From positions 15,364,026 to 15,428,025 of the forward strand of contig CM038924.1 in the NCBI GenBank assembly GCA_021904315.1: 64,000 nt of DNA. The letters run 5' to 3'. The stretch comes from Sphagnum magellanicum. Its lineage: Eukaryota; Streptophyta; Sphagnopsida; Sphagnales; Sphagnaceae. Below, in pieces: positions 24,379-38,030 of the stretch (positions are counted from its first letter, which is position 1; each line of letters starts with the position of its first letter). A program made the translations under genes and the position numbers. Under the pieces are notes generated by a model. That model had not been told where the DNA came from, made no database searches, and was given only the letters and a program-made list of their open reading frames with translations.

Positions 24379-25617
24379 CTCTTTCTTCTTAATTCTGTGA
24401 CCTGCTGCCTACTGATGCAATAGTTTCTCTAAATCTCAAATGGCAAATTGTAATAGTCAATCTCATCATACAGAGTTTTGTTTCAGAAGTTATACACCAC
24501 TTTGCAATTGGAAGGTCACCTGCTCATTGATGGGATCTTTAGGTTGCTAATTGCATCTGAATTGCACACATGCAAACAACAATACCTGTAGATTTAAGGT
24601 GTTCTCCACTTACATAAAATTTAGCCAAGTGGTTTACAAAGCTGGTGGAGTATGTCAAACAATAGAGCAAAGACATGGGAATCTTGCCACGAAAGGAAGC
24701 AAGAGCTTTTGTTGCTGACCTTCATCTGACCTACAACCAAAGCTCCCTCCAGCATATGCAATTCTCTATGCTTTGCAAACTTGAAGATACTTGTCTGCTT
24801 GTGCATGTAATGGAGTACATGTATGCATTGGCAACTGAAAACATTAAGCCATTCAGCTTTGATTCCTCTGATACAGACACAGTGAGTAAGCAAGCAAGAA
24901 TGTTTCACAAAAATTGTCCAATAGGAATGTGAAATCAGATTTCATAGTAGCAAACAGATTTGTGAGGAATTGGAAGAGTTTGTTTGGAGAAATCTCCAGA
25001 GTGCAAACTTGTGGATATCAAAGCTCTCACTGTATTGAAAGCATACATCTACCTAATAGTGTGTGGTTGTGGAAGACACGGACTTTCAGAAATAGGCATA
25101 ATTTTATGGTCTTGTGTGTGCAAATGGTACAAAAGTAGGCACACCTATTCACTTAGGTGACTGCTTAGAAAATGGTGGGTTTGCTTGCAGATTGGTTTGG
25201 TGATAAATTAGATAACCCATGATTTTTACATTGACCAAAAATACTCATAATAGCAACATTTGCTGCATGACCAGTGACCAAGCTCTCAAAAGGTGGCCTC
25301 TTGGAGTTCACAGAAGAACCAAAAATATGTACAGTATCCTCCGATATTACATAAAAATCACTAACAGAATGTGCACGAAGAGGAATCCAAATTGCACAAT
25401 ATAACTACTGCAATTGATTCCACATTCTTCTCATGTACAAATTGGATGGTTGAATTAAGAAACTCTCCAGCATTTCCTTTGTCAGCAATCTCTTACATAT
25501 ACAGTCAGAAATGTTGGAAAGGATCCCAGATTTGAAATGTGGATGAAGGTGTCAGCAGAGCCTTGTGTCATCTTTGTGTTTTCCAACTCTGTGAAATTAG
25601 GTAACTGTAGATACAAA
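24379..25617. other. tail-to-tail spacer between the UBX gene and the unknown minus-strand gene
   Basis: Composition is gene-like rather than the extreme AT of the flanks, so much of it could be 3' UTR of the two convergent genes. Short frames on both strands (for example 24,675-24,932 plus) carry no recognisable motif. Confidence 0.4.
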
Positions 25618-28317
25618 CTAGGTGTGTTTCTTCACACTTTTGAACTTGAAAAACAACTTGAAAAACTGACGCAAGCCAAATCTGGTAACTTTGTTAACTT
25701 CTTGAGGTTCAAGCACTAATGAGTCAGGTATTAGATTTGCAGCATCCTCTTCCTCATTGGCAACATTCAACCTGGAATTTTGATGTTCAGGGCCTGAACT
25801 CGAGGCATCATCATGAGTCCCTGAGACTCTTGCCACGGACTCAGAGGCAGCAGCTACTGGCAACATGGGACTTAGATGTTCACCTGGAGATGCCCTTATT
25901 GGTTGCAGAAGAACTGCTGGTGTCAGAACATCAACCGGCCTTGATTGAGTTGCACTTTGCTGAGGTGTTGCCTCTTCAATGCTCTCCTCCTTGGTGTTCT
26001 CAGCAGCCACATCTGCCAAAACTTGAACCCAAGGTGACTCTGCTCCTCTCCACGAGATCATCATTGCAAGCATGTTGACCATTTGGTGGAAGGTTATGTG
26101 GCTGTAATATACACCAAATCTCTTGAGCTCATTGTCTAGTGCCTTCACATCTGTTGGATTGTTGGGTCTGTACTTCTTTTGCAGCCAAGTCTTTAAGCTG
26201 GCTACTGTCACAGTCTTCTTTGGAGCAAGCTCTATCCACATAGCAAATAAGTCAGTGCAACCTATCTTTAGGTCAGTACAACCTGTCTTTGAACATGGCC
26301 GTGGGAATAATGATGATTTGTATCTGAAGTCCATGTGCTTTTCTTTACAGATCACACAATTGTACTTCAAATACATCAAGGAGTGCACAAGATGCTTCAT
26401 GAGACCAATCAACAAACCCTGATCTGACCAATTCTCCTCAGGTCCAGTACTGCCGCTGGTTTCTGACCAATTCTCGAGATACTGTGTCACAACAAAGGGA
26501 ATGAAACAGGCAAATGCTATTGAACATCTGGTATCAGGATTGTTCTCATGTTCCAGGCCTTCTTGGTAGGCAGAAACTCGATAGCTCCCAGGCCTTACTG
26601 GTCGGCTGAAGTCCTGCTGGTCAAGAGATATTTCAACTACAAGAGGGCAGGTGAGAGAAATCCCAGTTGCCCACAATGCCAAATCATCTTGCATGAATGC
26701 TCCAACTTGAATCATGATTTGCACAGTCCAACTGTTCACATTTAAATCCAATTTCCACAATTTGTGCAGGTTAACATCACATGCATGATAGGTACATCTT
26801 CCATGTACTTATGATGAGCTCAGTTTCTTGTGTTTTCTACACAGAAAAAAGCTCAACTACAGAACCTGAACCATGAACCCTGGACTTTGTAATCTGGTAA
26901 TTATGTCATGAGTTTATATTCTGGAGGGATATGTGTAGTTGGCCACAGAAATCATATGTACCTTTCTTTGAGAAGTCTGACTGAGCACCATTGGAGCACA
27001 TTGCCTTCCAAGACTGCCTTCTGATTCGCAGACAAACACAAGGTGGCTATTTCCTTCTGCAGAAGTGCAGGTTTCGAGTTTAGAAATGCAATATAGGTAC
27101 CACACCATTGACAACACAGCTTACATGATTAAGTTCCTACACAAGGGGGCCCTCAAACAACATCACTACTACTCAAGAATTCATCATCTTTTTGCTCTAT
27201 GAACAATTTCACAATCTTGGAATTACTTGCATTCATAACCTGCAAATATGTTTCTTGATACTTGGAGCAGCCAAATACTGTCATTATTGCTTACCAAAAC
27301 TTCTGCTGTCATTTCTGTAGGAGCTGGGTTGTCCCCAGTTAACATTGATGCTCCAACTTTTGAGAGTTCTTTCACCCTTTCAGCTGAGACTTGACATGCA
27401 TCTGCTGCAGACTTTACTTGCTCCTGGAGCCTTGCTTGAAACTGTCTCTCAAGGTCCTCCATTTGCATCTCAAGAATTTCCTGAAAATTGTTTTCAATCA
27501 CCATGAGTTTCCTAGGCATTAATTTGCCAACTTCCTTTGCCAGACATACGATTTCCACATGGAAAAAAAGATTGTGGATAAATTTGCACAATTCAAAATG
27601 TCTCAGAAGAAATCTAACAATTCAATTCTTGCCAATTGCACAAAGATTTCTGATGACAACACAGAGTTAAAGATTATAATATCAATTAATTTTTTTCCTT
27701 CAAGCTAAGGAAGCTAGAAACAAACTTTTTAAGTCCCACAGCACCATCACATGTTTCTCCAAATTTGATGTTCCAGATGGGAATCAACAACATGAAAGAC
27801 AACACAAAAATCTGGATAAAACAACTTGATGCATCCAGAAATGGTTCTTGAAGAACATGTGCAGTAAGTCATCCCATGCAAAGAAATGCCCTCTTCAGAA
27901 CCAATCAGGTACATGTCAGCAACAAGAGAAACATAAAATCAAACATTGTGTAATTTCTCCACATAAGAAACAACTGGAGTCTAATGGATTTGTGATTGCA
28001 TAGCAAACTATGTCTCATAACATCACTTTTGACCAAGGAAAGTAGAGTCCCGGATCACAGAAATTCTCTCCAAATTGCTGATCACATGGGGACAAACATG
28101 ACAACTGTGAATTAATTAAACTTCCACACCACACCATACACACCCGCGCGCGTGCATGCACACAAACACAACCATTTCCATATTCAGAATTTTTTCGCCC
28201 ACTTTATCAACGATGAAGAGAAGGGGTCCTTGAAACATCAAGAAAAGAACTCTGAAGAAATTATTTTACCTGGTGAACACTGAGATGGTCTGAATCCTCC
28301 TCATCACTAGACCACAT
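25618..28317 (-). CDS. unrecognised protein, about 480 codons, 4 predicted exons
   Basis: Minus-strand exons 28317-28270, 27480-27295, 27056-26962 and 26731-25618 (ending TAG) join with GT..AG introns and consistent phases (0, 0, 2), giving 16+62+31+371 residues. The short first exon is acidic (MWSSDEEDSDHLSVHQ). Exon 2 (residues 17-78) is a heptad-rich helix (EMQMEDLERQFQARLQEQ), probably a coiled coil. Exons 3-4 begin with a compact, Trp/Leu-rich region (GNVLQWCSVRLLKE, ALWATGISLTCPL). The middle (about residues 160-270) reads less like a folded protein, has short internal duplications (GCTDL twice, ENWS twice) and may conceal an intron. Then comes a conserved-looking helical part (SLKTWLQKKYRPNN, LKRFGVYYSHITFHQM), an Ala/Ser/Glu-rich low-complexity region and a basic end (FKFKSVKKHT). 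I do not recognise the family and assign no function. The clean splice phases support a real gene; the exon 4 extent is the least certain part. Confidence 0.6.
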
Positions 28318-29110
28318 GATGCTCGTATTGATTTCAATTATTCTGTATGAGAAGATATATTACTTGTGTTTCCGACTCTGAAAAGAATGCGATCTCTTGG
28401 GAGAAAAACCAACTGAAGCTTCTGAAGGAAAATCCCTTTAAGCGTGCTGTGCTCTTAACAGATACGGGATCAACAAAAAAAAGTTTGCAGCAAAATCTCA
28501 ATCTTCTTGTTCAGAAACCAAAACTGAAGACGAAGAAGAAGAAGAAGAAGGGGAAGAAAAACGTGCAATTAACCAAGCTGCAACACTAAAGCTGATCCGA
28601 AATAAATCGCTCCTCAACAGACACGAGCTACCTACTCCTACCGACTAGTAAAGATCTAAATATCAAAAAAATTGTCGCAAAAATCTCAATCTTCTTGTCC
28701 AAAAATCAACAAAACTGCAAAAAGAAGAAAATTTGCAAGCAATTCGCTGCACAACACCCTCATCCGAAATAAGCGATGAGTAGAATGCAAAATTGAAGAA
28801 AAAAACTTGGGTACTCCAGGAAAAAAAGGTATGGGGACTTGATCTGAGAGCCTTTCTTCTGTCGGTAAATTGACCGCAACTAAAAACTTTGTAAACGAAC
28901 AAAAAACAACAAATTTCCTATTCTAAGAAAGAAGACACAAACAAACAAAACTCTCCTCTTTGCTCTTTTAGCATCGCTAATATTTTCACGAAGTTCTAAA
29001 AAAATGTGGAGTTTACACGCCGCAACTGAAATCGCCAGAATCATCACATGACTGTATTTTGTAGTCCTCTCTTGAGCTTCTCGAGAATGAAATTCCTTGC
29101 ACTTGATGCG
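28318..29110. other. 5' flank of the unknown gene
   Basis: Upstream of the minus-strand start at 28,317. It includes a gaagaagaagaag tract (about 28,530-28,560) and similar-looking segments around 28,500 and 28,690 (aaatctcaatcttcttgt appears at both), suggesting a ~190-bp imperfect local duplication. Open frames here on the plus strand are Lys-rich and not convincing genes. Confidence 0.45.
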
Positions 29111-30690
29111 AGCTGCTGGTCCTCCGCGTCCCTTTTTTTTGTTTCCCAGAGTTTTAAAAATGCATACTTTTAGAAATTCTGTATCCTAGATTCTTCCTCC
29201 ATCCGAGTAGCAGGTTGCACCGCGTCGGAGATCGACATCTCCCGACTCAAATGAAGCTTCCTCTACCCTTGCATCCTCTCGCTTCTTCCTCCTTCCGATC
29301 CAGCCTTTCTTTCGCTGGCGTATCTATAGCCAAAAAGATACATTAGAAATTAAAAGTGCTAAAACCAAGTGCTTTTTTAGATTTTCAATAGGCCATTATT
29401 AGACCAATTTTTTTTTTAAACGCCAAATGTCCACACATGGTTCAAGTATGTAGCCAAAAGTAGAACAGAATGTTTAAACATTTAACTTTTATATTTAGTT
29501 TCTTTTGGCTAAATCTTCATACCGATCATCGCCACTTTGGCTACATCACAAAATAAACAGCATTGTGAATCAGAATCCGGGGCCCCGGCTGCCGCAGACT
29601 CCCCGCGTTAGGAAGAAGACCGACAGACGTCCCCCGACACAAATTCGTCCTCCGGCGTCCCTTTTTTCTTTTTCTCGAAAGATTTTTTTTTTTCCAAAAA
29701 ATATGCATTCTTTTCTTCCTCTTTACGTATCCATCCTTGTTGACGCTTTACTCCTGCTTACCACCACCAGCAGCCAGCAGATTCCTCGCCTTCAAGCCAT
29801 CGCCGTCGTCATTCGGAAAATTTGAAGCGCGCGGACAACATCCTCGAAGCTCCCTCCAGTGAGGCGCAGGAAATTCAAATGACAGCCTTATTTTCTGCCG
29901 GCGAAAGTAAAGAAAATTTGAAAATTAAAAGCGATTGACTCAAGCTTTTCTTAGATTGATTTTCAGTAGCCATAATTCGACCAAGATTTAAGAAAAATCG
30001 CCAGATATCTATCTATACACGTTAATTCAGCCTTATTTTTGCTGGCAATATATAGCCAAAAAGCGAAATTAAAAATTAAAGGTGACAAAATCAAGTTTTT
30101 TCGGACCAGAATTTGGCCAAAATTTAGGGAAAATTACCAGCTAGCTATTCGTTGTAACTCAGCCTTCTTTTTTGGCTGGCTATATAGCCAAAAAGAGCAA
30201 TTAAAAATTTTAAGTGGTAAAATCAAGTGTTTTTTTAGATTGATTTTGAAAAATTTAAGAAAAAACACCAAATAATCTACACATGGTGTTCAAGTAGGAA
30301 GCTAAAAAATATAGAAGGGTGTTTAGAAAGCTATTATTTTCATACTTAGCTTGTAGCCGAATTTGGCTAAATCTTACTATGGGTGATTGCCATTTGGCTA
30401 CACCACAAAATTGAAAAAAAAAACATTGGCATGAATCATTCAATAGTCAACCACCATTACGTACCTACTAAAGGAGAATCTAACGCTTCTAAGTGTAATC
30501 GCGCTTTGGACATGTCTCTAAGGGGTATCAACTAGTCTCCCAATCAAGGGTTCTTTGAAGTAGATTTTCAATAGCCAAGTTCGATCAAAATTTAAGAAAA
30601 ATGACTAGATATCTATCATTGCTTTGAGTGGGAAGCTAAAAATATAGAAGGATGTTCAATTTTTTTACTTTCATATTAGGTACCTATAAA
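29110..30690. repeat. mosaic dispersed-repeat cluster (tatagccaaaaag / gccaaatttggctaaat family)
   Basis: A left module (gctggc..tatagccaaaaag, aaattaaaa, aaatcaagt, ttagattgatttt, cgaccaa, aaatcgccag) starts at about 29,310, 29,890, 30,035 and 30,165. A right module (tacacatgg-tcaagta, gtttagaaag, ttggctaaatctt, gatcgccac-ttggctac) occurs at about 29,430-29,560 and 30,280-30,420, with a partial copy at about 30,590-30,680. A GC-rich module (gtcctccgcgtccctttttt) occurs at about 29,118 and again at about 29,648. No protein is encoded; it looks like a non-autonomous element amplified locally. Confidence 0.75.
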
Positions 30691-33600
30691 GAGAATAATC
30701 TATTGCTTGTGCGAAAAACCCTCCGTTGGTTGTGTCCACTATTTTATTCACTTTTTGAAAAGTTGTTAAAGTCGATAAAATTGGACTACTTGTGATGTTA
30801 ATTTGTGCACCTTTGGAAATTTTTGGAGGTTCTATTAGCTACATTTTTTTTTAAAAGATGAAGGTTTGGATTATTTTTTGAGGAGGTACAAACTTTAAAG
30901 TGGCAATTCAATTTTCTTTTCCAAGGCCACATTCTACTTATAATATTTTTCATTTGGACATTTTCTAATTACAAGGGTTTGAATCCCTTCTAAGAGAAGT
31001 AACATCGGTAATTGATTTCACTACCAACCGGTTAATTATGGAAAAGCTTATAATTATAAGTGATAATTTATTATCAACAAAAAAAAATGGTTAAATAATC
31101 AAAAAATGATGAAACCTTGCCAAACTTGACAGAAACATATAAATTCAATACAAATTTCATCAATCCAAAAAAATAGATAGACAAATAAAAATCAATTGTG
31201 AAATAATTGAATCATCATTTAAATTATCCATTGTAGCACAAATGATCTACAACACAAAATTAACAACTTAATTTAACACCAAAAAAAATCACAAATTGAG
31301 TTGTCACACTAGTTAAACCATCAAAGTTGTATAAATATTAAACAACATCAAAGTTTGTCAAGCTCACGGAAACAAAAGAGATACAAGTTTGGAGTCTCAT
31401 TAGTAATTACGAAGTTAGTGACAAACAATTACAAAAATTGCCTAATGTCAAAACCCAACTTATAATTTTTAGCTCAAGAGTCTTGGAAAGCGTGAAAATC
31501 AACTAGTCTATTATTCCATATCATGTGTTCATGCCATAAACCAAATGCATCCTACATATGGATGCTATGAAAGATTTACAAATACATTTTAATCACTAAA
31601 CCTAAGTTTCTAATGAGTCAACTATAGAGCTTAAACTTATGTAATGCCAAAAAATTATGTAAAACATTGAACAAAATCATCATTCATCAAAAATTTGTAT
31701 CATGGCAATCTTTACCAACTTGAAATATTTTGGGAAAGAGTAGGAAAGATCTCTAAACGCTAAAAGAAAATGCTAGAGGTGAAAGATAGGATTCACATTA
31801 GTACGTTTGGTCGTGACATTAAGTGCATTTGATTCCATGGCCAACTTGAACATAGGTTGCTAGATGTCAATGGAGGTTATTGAAAGCACTTCAAGCACCC
31901 ACACATTAGACTTGCCCACTTTCTTGGGGTGGCAATATGCTTCTTTAATCATGCTCAAATACTTGGCAAAACTTATCTTTAGATGTAGTGGCAACGAATA
32001 TTGTGGGTACACAACACCAAGGTTATCCATGACCTCATGAACAAGAAATTTTCCTTACAACTCTTTGACAAGCCAATTAGCAACCCTTGCCATATATAAG
32101 AACCCACATCAAATTCCAAAATCCAAAGCTCAAATATATAAAAATTTGTTGAAATTTGACACACATATGAAAATGCAATACAAGTTGCAAAATACAAAAA
32201 GGATAGGGTGAACAAAATTGTATACACAATCTACTTACATTCATGTTATGGATGCTACATACACATCCCTAATCACAAGGTTGCAATCACAATCAAATGA
32301 GTCAACAATGACAATGGATTCAACCACAAATAGGCCTTTTGTGATCATTTTGACTTTTTCATAGAAAGGGTTTTTTGAAAAAAAAAAAATTGCAACATGT
32401 TCTTAAAAACATTTACAATTCCCCCAATAAATTACATGATTTGTATTAACTACTTTTGAATAAATATGAATTGTTTAAAAGTGTATAAATTTTGCCAAAT
32501 TGTATGTTTCATCTAGAAAATGATCATAATTTCAAATGATATAAAAATATGTTAACTATTTTAAACTTTAGTTTTTTGTATCATAAACCATAACTTTGTT
32601 CATATGTCATACACATTATGACCCATTTATGTTAAGTAAATGACTTTTGAAATTTGAACATTTTGAAATTATATTGTTGGGTTTTTTTTATTTCCATTTA
32701 AATTATGAGTACTTTTCAAATGTGGATGGTAGGTTATCATCATTTCAATTTTTCCCACCAAAATTTATTTAATAAAAGAGTCCGTAGCCTAATGTTTTAT
32801 AAATTTGATTTTTTGGTGTTAAAGTTCAAAAGTTCTTTATTAAAATCAAAACTCAATTTATAAATTAAATGATTTTTTTTAATTTCAAAAATCGTATAAA
32901 TCATTAAACACAAATTTCCTTGATCAACACGACATTAAAATGACCTTACATTAACATGTTTGACAAAATTGATAGTTTTTCGATCATCCAACATGGTATT
33001 TGCCTTATTTGACTATGATTTCACCCACAAATTTTGTTTCACCACTTTCCATACTTAGATGTATAGTCCAAATATGTTGTTAATTCACATCAAAAGCTAG
33101 GTGTTCCACCTTGGTATTCAGATCTATAACCCAACACGTGATAATAGATTCATGCTTAACATTCACCAGTGTTTTGTAAACCCCAAATGCATCAAACTTG
33201 ACCTTAATGTTCAAGTCAATGTTTCCCCTTTTTACACCTTAACTATTGCCTCAAAATCACACACAAATACACCCATCAATTGGTTGAACTTATAATTTAC
33301 GAACAAATTAAAACAAGGGAAATATGGCAATAAGCCCCAACATGACCTACACATCACAAAGGAGGTCAAAGTTCACCTTCACCTTCTCATTAGTAGGGTT
33401 GTCAATGGCCATCTTCATCAACAATGTCATGTATTTTGCCATAACATGTTTAACAAGGGTAACATATTAATCCACCATATTTTGACATTTTAAAAAATCT
33501 TACATCCTTTGGATTCCATGCTTTTAGGAAATTTTGTAAAGCTCAATTGCCATACCTTTTAAGGTTCTTACAAAAAAAATTGTATAATTTTAATATTAAA

Positions 33601-36600
33601 CCTTCAATTCTACTCATTATTGGCAAATGAAACGAAGTTTGAATTACAATATTGGTTTACGAACCATACAATGCACCCCTATGGAGTGAAGAACCCACCC
33701 ATTAAAAAATTGTTTTATAACCCTTGACTTGACACCTTGGAGAGTAAACTCATCGTCCACACCAAAAGTCAAATTAGTTTCTTACCAATCATATCGTTGA
33801 TGTATTAACCACCTTGGTTCATCAACACTTGCATAAGCACCCAACTCAAGTTATTAGCATTTGGTACAACCACCACACATTCAAGGGAAAGAATAATTTA
33901 TATGTGCAACCAATTTTACACTATGCATATGCATGAATTGACAACCAACTATAGTTACTAATTGTATTTATTTCATCACATGTCAAAAGAATGTATTGGG
34001 CAGCCACAATAATAGATGTGGTGGCCTCCAAAACAATGTTATGTGTGTATTGAACCATATGCTAACCCATTGAATTAATCTAATGCATTTTTGGATTCTC
34101 CTCCAAATTCAAAGAATAAAATAGTTTTTTATGCACCCCATATTCAAACATTGGCTTGCCAAGCTTCAAAGTGTGAAACAACATGGCAATTTGAACAAGT
34201 TTTCTACATTTTTTCCCCCCCATTCCCATTAACAACTTATTGCAACATTAATTCCCTACCCTTGCATGCATAAGCAACTTCATTTCTAACATGTTTACAA
34301 TCCTTATTCATGTACCATTCCCCTTACCCCTTTCAAAGTTTTCTCTTCCTTGTTACAACCAACATGTTTTTGGAAAAAATCCCATTTAGGTCCAAGAAGT
34401 TTATCCTTTTACTCTTGACCTTAGAATAGATTTTTCACTTGATGGTTTGTGCACAACCATTAAAACCTACTTAAAATTCAACCCGAGGTAATTTTGCTAC
34501 CCATTCAACTTCAAATTTTCATGTTGATTCAGAAGACCATTTTTTCTATTTCTAGAAGTGACAAATCAAAAGGAGAGAAAGTAGGTTCCCTAATGTTAAA
34601 TGATATTGGAAAATAACCCAATTGGGTTGGCTTTGTACTTGGATAATCATTCAAGTTGATATCTAGCACACCAACTTGAGTAGGTTATCAACTACAAGAA
34701 GGAATTGTATTACCAGATGAATCCACATTAACAAAAATAATTGCCACACAATCATAAGGGTTGTGAGAAGAAAGGAAATATTTATGCAATTTGTTTTGGG
34801 GTGACATAAGAGGCAATCATCATCTTCTCAATCCTAAAATGACAAACAAGTTTGCAAAAAATCCACAAAGTTGTGAACAATGAAACAACACACTCAAAGC
34901 TTGTTGAAACACCCTAAATGAAGCCAATTCTTTAAATTTTGAAATGAATTAACAAGCCAAAACCTTGAACCATAATGACATTCAAAAATAAAAATAAAAA
35001 GCCCCAAGGATTTGTATTTCAAGAATTAGGAATCAAGGTTGTAAGTTATAGGTAAGGACCAAGGGTTCATCACATTACAATGTTACTACACTATAAGCAA
35101 AGGGGAACTTTCAACTAAGAGAAAGAATCAAAACACATACTTGGTAGTTGGAGCTTCATATGACCTTCACAATGCACCTTTCAACACTTGACTTAACCAA
35201 CTTGTTAGAATCCAACATGCCCCAATGCCCATAGTAGCCAGTTCATTGTCTTCAAATCTAATTCTTCAATATAATTGCAAATCCAATTTTGAACAACAAC
35301 TTCATTGATGCTTTAAACATCTTGATTTTTCATTGTTCAACTAACATTAACAATAACACAAAGCCTAGAGGTGGCAACAAACTACAAAATGCAACAACAT
35401 GCAAGCCAAATCACTAATTGAATTTATAATGTACAAACTTAAGTTCCAATAGAAGGATCAATTGATGCAAACAAAAACCCTCAAAGCTTGATGTTATAAT
35501 CTATTGGTCAATGGTTCACAAAACATAAATGGGGTTTTTGGCAATGTCATCTTACAAGCAAGAGATGAAACAAACAAAAGGATACCTAAAGGAGGATAAA
35601 AAAAACTAGAAAAAGGTTAAGATTCAAGCTTGCAAAAAAGGTGATGAATCAATAATGGAAATGGGTGAAATGACAACATATGACAACATTAAAGCAAGAG
35701 TTGGTGAAATAATGGTGCCCATCGTTATAAAAATAATATGTTTTTAATCCATGCATTTAATATGATGATAACATTCATTACCATGATAAATTTTAGGTGA
35801 ATTTTTTTTTAATTGCTTAAAACCCAAGCTTACAAGTGGATCACCTATAGTTTTTAAAGAAATATGGAAAATTTTCACCCAATAAAAACATTAAAGGTGT
35901 TTATGATAATGCATCAATTATTATTTCAATAAGGTTGAAATTTTTCTTCCAAAATTTAATCTCCACATGGAATTTATTTTATTTGGATAAGTATTTAGAT
36001 AACTAACCATGACGTCATCATTGTGCATTCAATAACACATTGAAGTTCAGGGCAAGGTTTGTTCTAAGAATTTTGTGATGCAACTAAAATGATGATCATT
36101 TAAAAAATGATTTAACCAAATTTGATTACATACCAAATATAAAAGTTTTTTTAAAAATAAGATCCTTCCACCATGCCAAAACATGCATCCATGACTACTA
36201 CATTTTGCAATTATGTCCTATATGTTGTCATGTAATTATTTAATCATGGAAGACGTGTCTTTAAGTGGGTTAACCATTTTCAGTCACGTGTATCTCTACA
36301 TGATTATAATACATTACAATCAACAACTATAGTCATAATTAAAACTACATGTGTAATATTGATCATTTTGAAGTTATTTAATTTAAGTAAGTAGGTAGCA
36401 CAACACCAAAATGTGTCTTTCATGACTAGGACATTTTGTGACTATGTCCTAATTTAGTCATATAGGCATATGTCTTTTGTCACGTACCTTGAGTCATTTT
36501 TTAACATTATGTTAATTTAGGGTTTAAGTTATTCACCACTAACTAACTTAAAAAATTTAACTTACTAACCTAATTAGTGACACATGTTCACATCTAATGC

Positions 36601-38030
36601 CAAGTTAACACAAAATCTATTCATAATAACTTAACATCATTTTTTTCTCCCTTTTGTTCAAACCTATGGGACCTCTACGTTAACATTTCAACAATGTCAT
36701 CATTTTGACAACTTCTTATGATAACATTTTTGCAAACAATGCCATATAATTTATTCCTCCTCATCGCACCATCTTTCTCTTCATCAAATGTTATGATTTT
36801 TTCATGTTTTTTGCACTCATTTGCATTATTTTTCTTGCCATTGCATTTCAATTATTATTTTTCAAGTTTTATTTGTTGCTTTGACCTTGAATGCTTACTA
36901 ATTTTCTTGTAACTTGTAGTGTCCCAATTATGTTCTACTATAAATCTACAACCTTGTGATTTTGTTTTGAATATTGTTTACAACTTTATTTGGTTTACAA
37001 GTTTTTTTTTTTTTCTAATTTCATTGTTTCTCTTTTGCTTTAGTATTTATTACTATATCTTCATAAAATGTGTTTTTTTACTTTCGACATTTGGCTAAAG
37101 TTGTTCCACGTAACATTTTTTATATCCTCATATAGAATTTTCTTCATAAAATGTTTTCAAATTTTTTTTTTCAATTTGATGGTTGACGAAAGGGATGCAA
37201 TGATTTTAATTTGATTCAATACACCAAAATGCATCCTAGTTCACTTTGGGTTTCATGAAATTTTGAATGAATTTGGACACTTTTACCTAGCGAAATTGGT
37301 TAACCCCCTAGTGGACAGGGACCAGTTGCTAGGGACAACAAATTGTTTCATTCGTACTTTTCAAATGAAATACAAATTTATCAAGCCATTCACTTGTTAG
37401 TTAATCAACTAACCAACATGGAAATCAATTAAAATTTATTTATTTACTACATAATATTATTGATAATTTCATTTGTTTAGCCTATGATTTATTGACACGT
37501 GTCACTACCTAGGCTAGGTTTAAAACCTAGCCTATGTAGGTAGGCAATGTAATCAACCTATGCATCTATTTTATGGAATTAAATAGGAAAATATTTGGTC
37601 AACTTATCATTGTTGACCACACATAACACCACCCATGAGGTTCGATCCCTTGACCTTTAAAATGGAGATAAACACCCCTACCATCAAATCACCCCACTTG
37701 TAATGATAAAATGTTACATTACATTCTATTTATCAAATATTTCATTTTAAACATTACAAAAACATAAATTTTGAAATTTCATATCTTATTGAGATTTTGT
37801 TCAAATGAAATGATTCAAATTTACTTTTTTAAAAATTTCAATAATGTACATAATTACATTTATTTCCTTCTGAAAATGTAAAATCATTTGAACAAAAAGA
37901 AAGTTGAATATCATTATTTAATAACATTTCAATGACCATTCTTTTGGAATATATATATATTTAATAAATGAATAAGATTTTTGCTAATATAATAATATTA
38001 CATGTGTTGAATTACTTTCAATTATTATAT
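30690..38030. other. gene-free AT-rich stretch, decayed repeats
   Basis: No intact frame of convincing length and no recognisable domain. Some segments (for example 33,000-34,500 on the minus strand) give protein-like text broken by many stops, suggesting very old transposon coding sequence that I cannot classify. Short gtaggtag words near 36,390 and 37,540 recall the array at 3-4.5 kb. Confidence 0.45.

Noticed and set aside
28347..28589. 80-codon Lys-rich frame upstream of the unknown gene
   Set aside because: It lies in the 5' flank/leader of the minus-strand gene and is driven by a gaagaagaag tract.
29505..29825. 106-codon Ser/Pro-rich frame
   Set aside because: It runs across a duplicated repeat module and a T-run; no conserved motif, so probably not a gene.
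37640..37655. B-box-like ggttcgatccc
   Set aside because: No A box at a suitable distance and no tRNA fold; a similar phrase is common in plant repeats.
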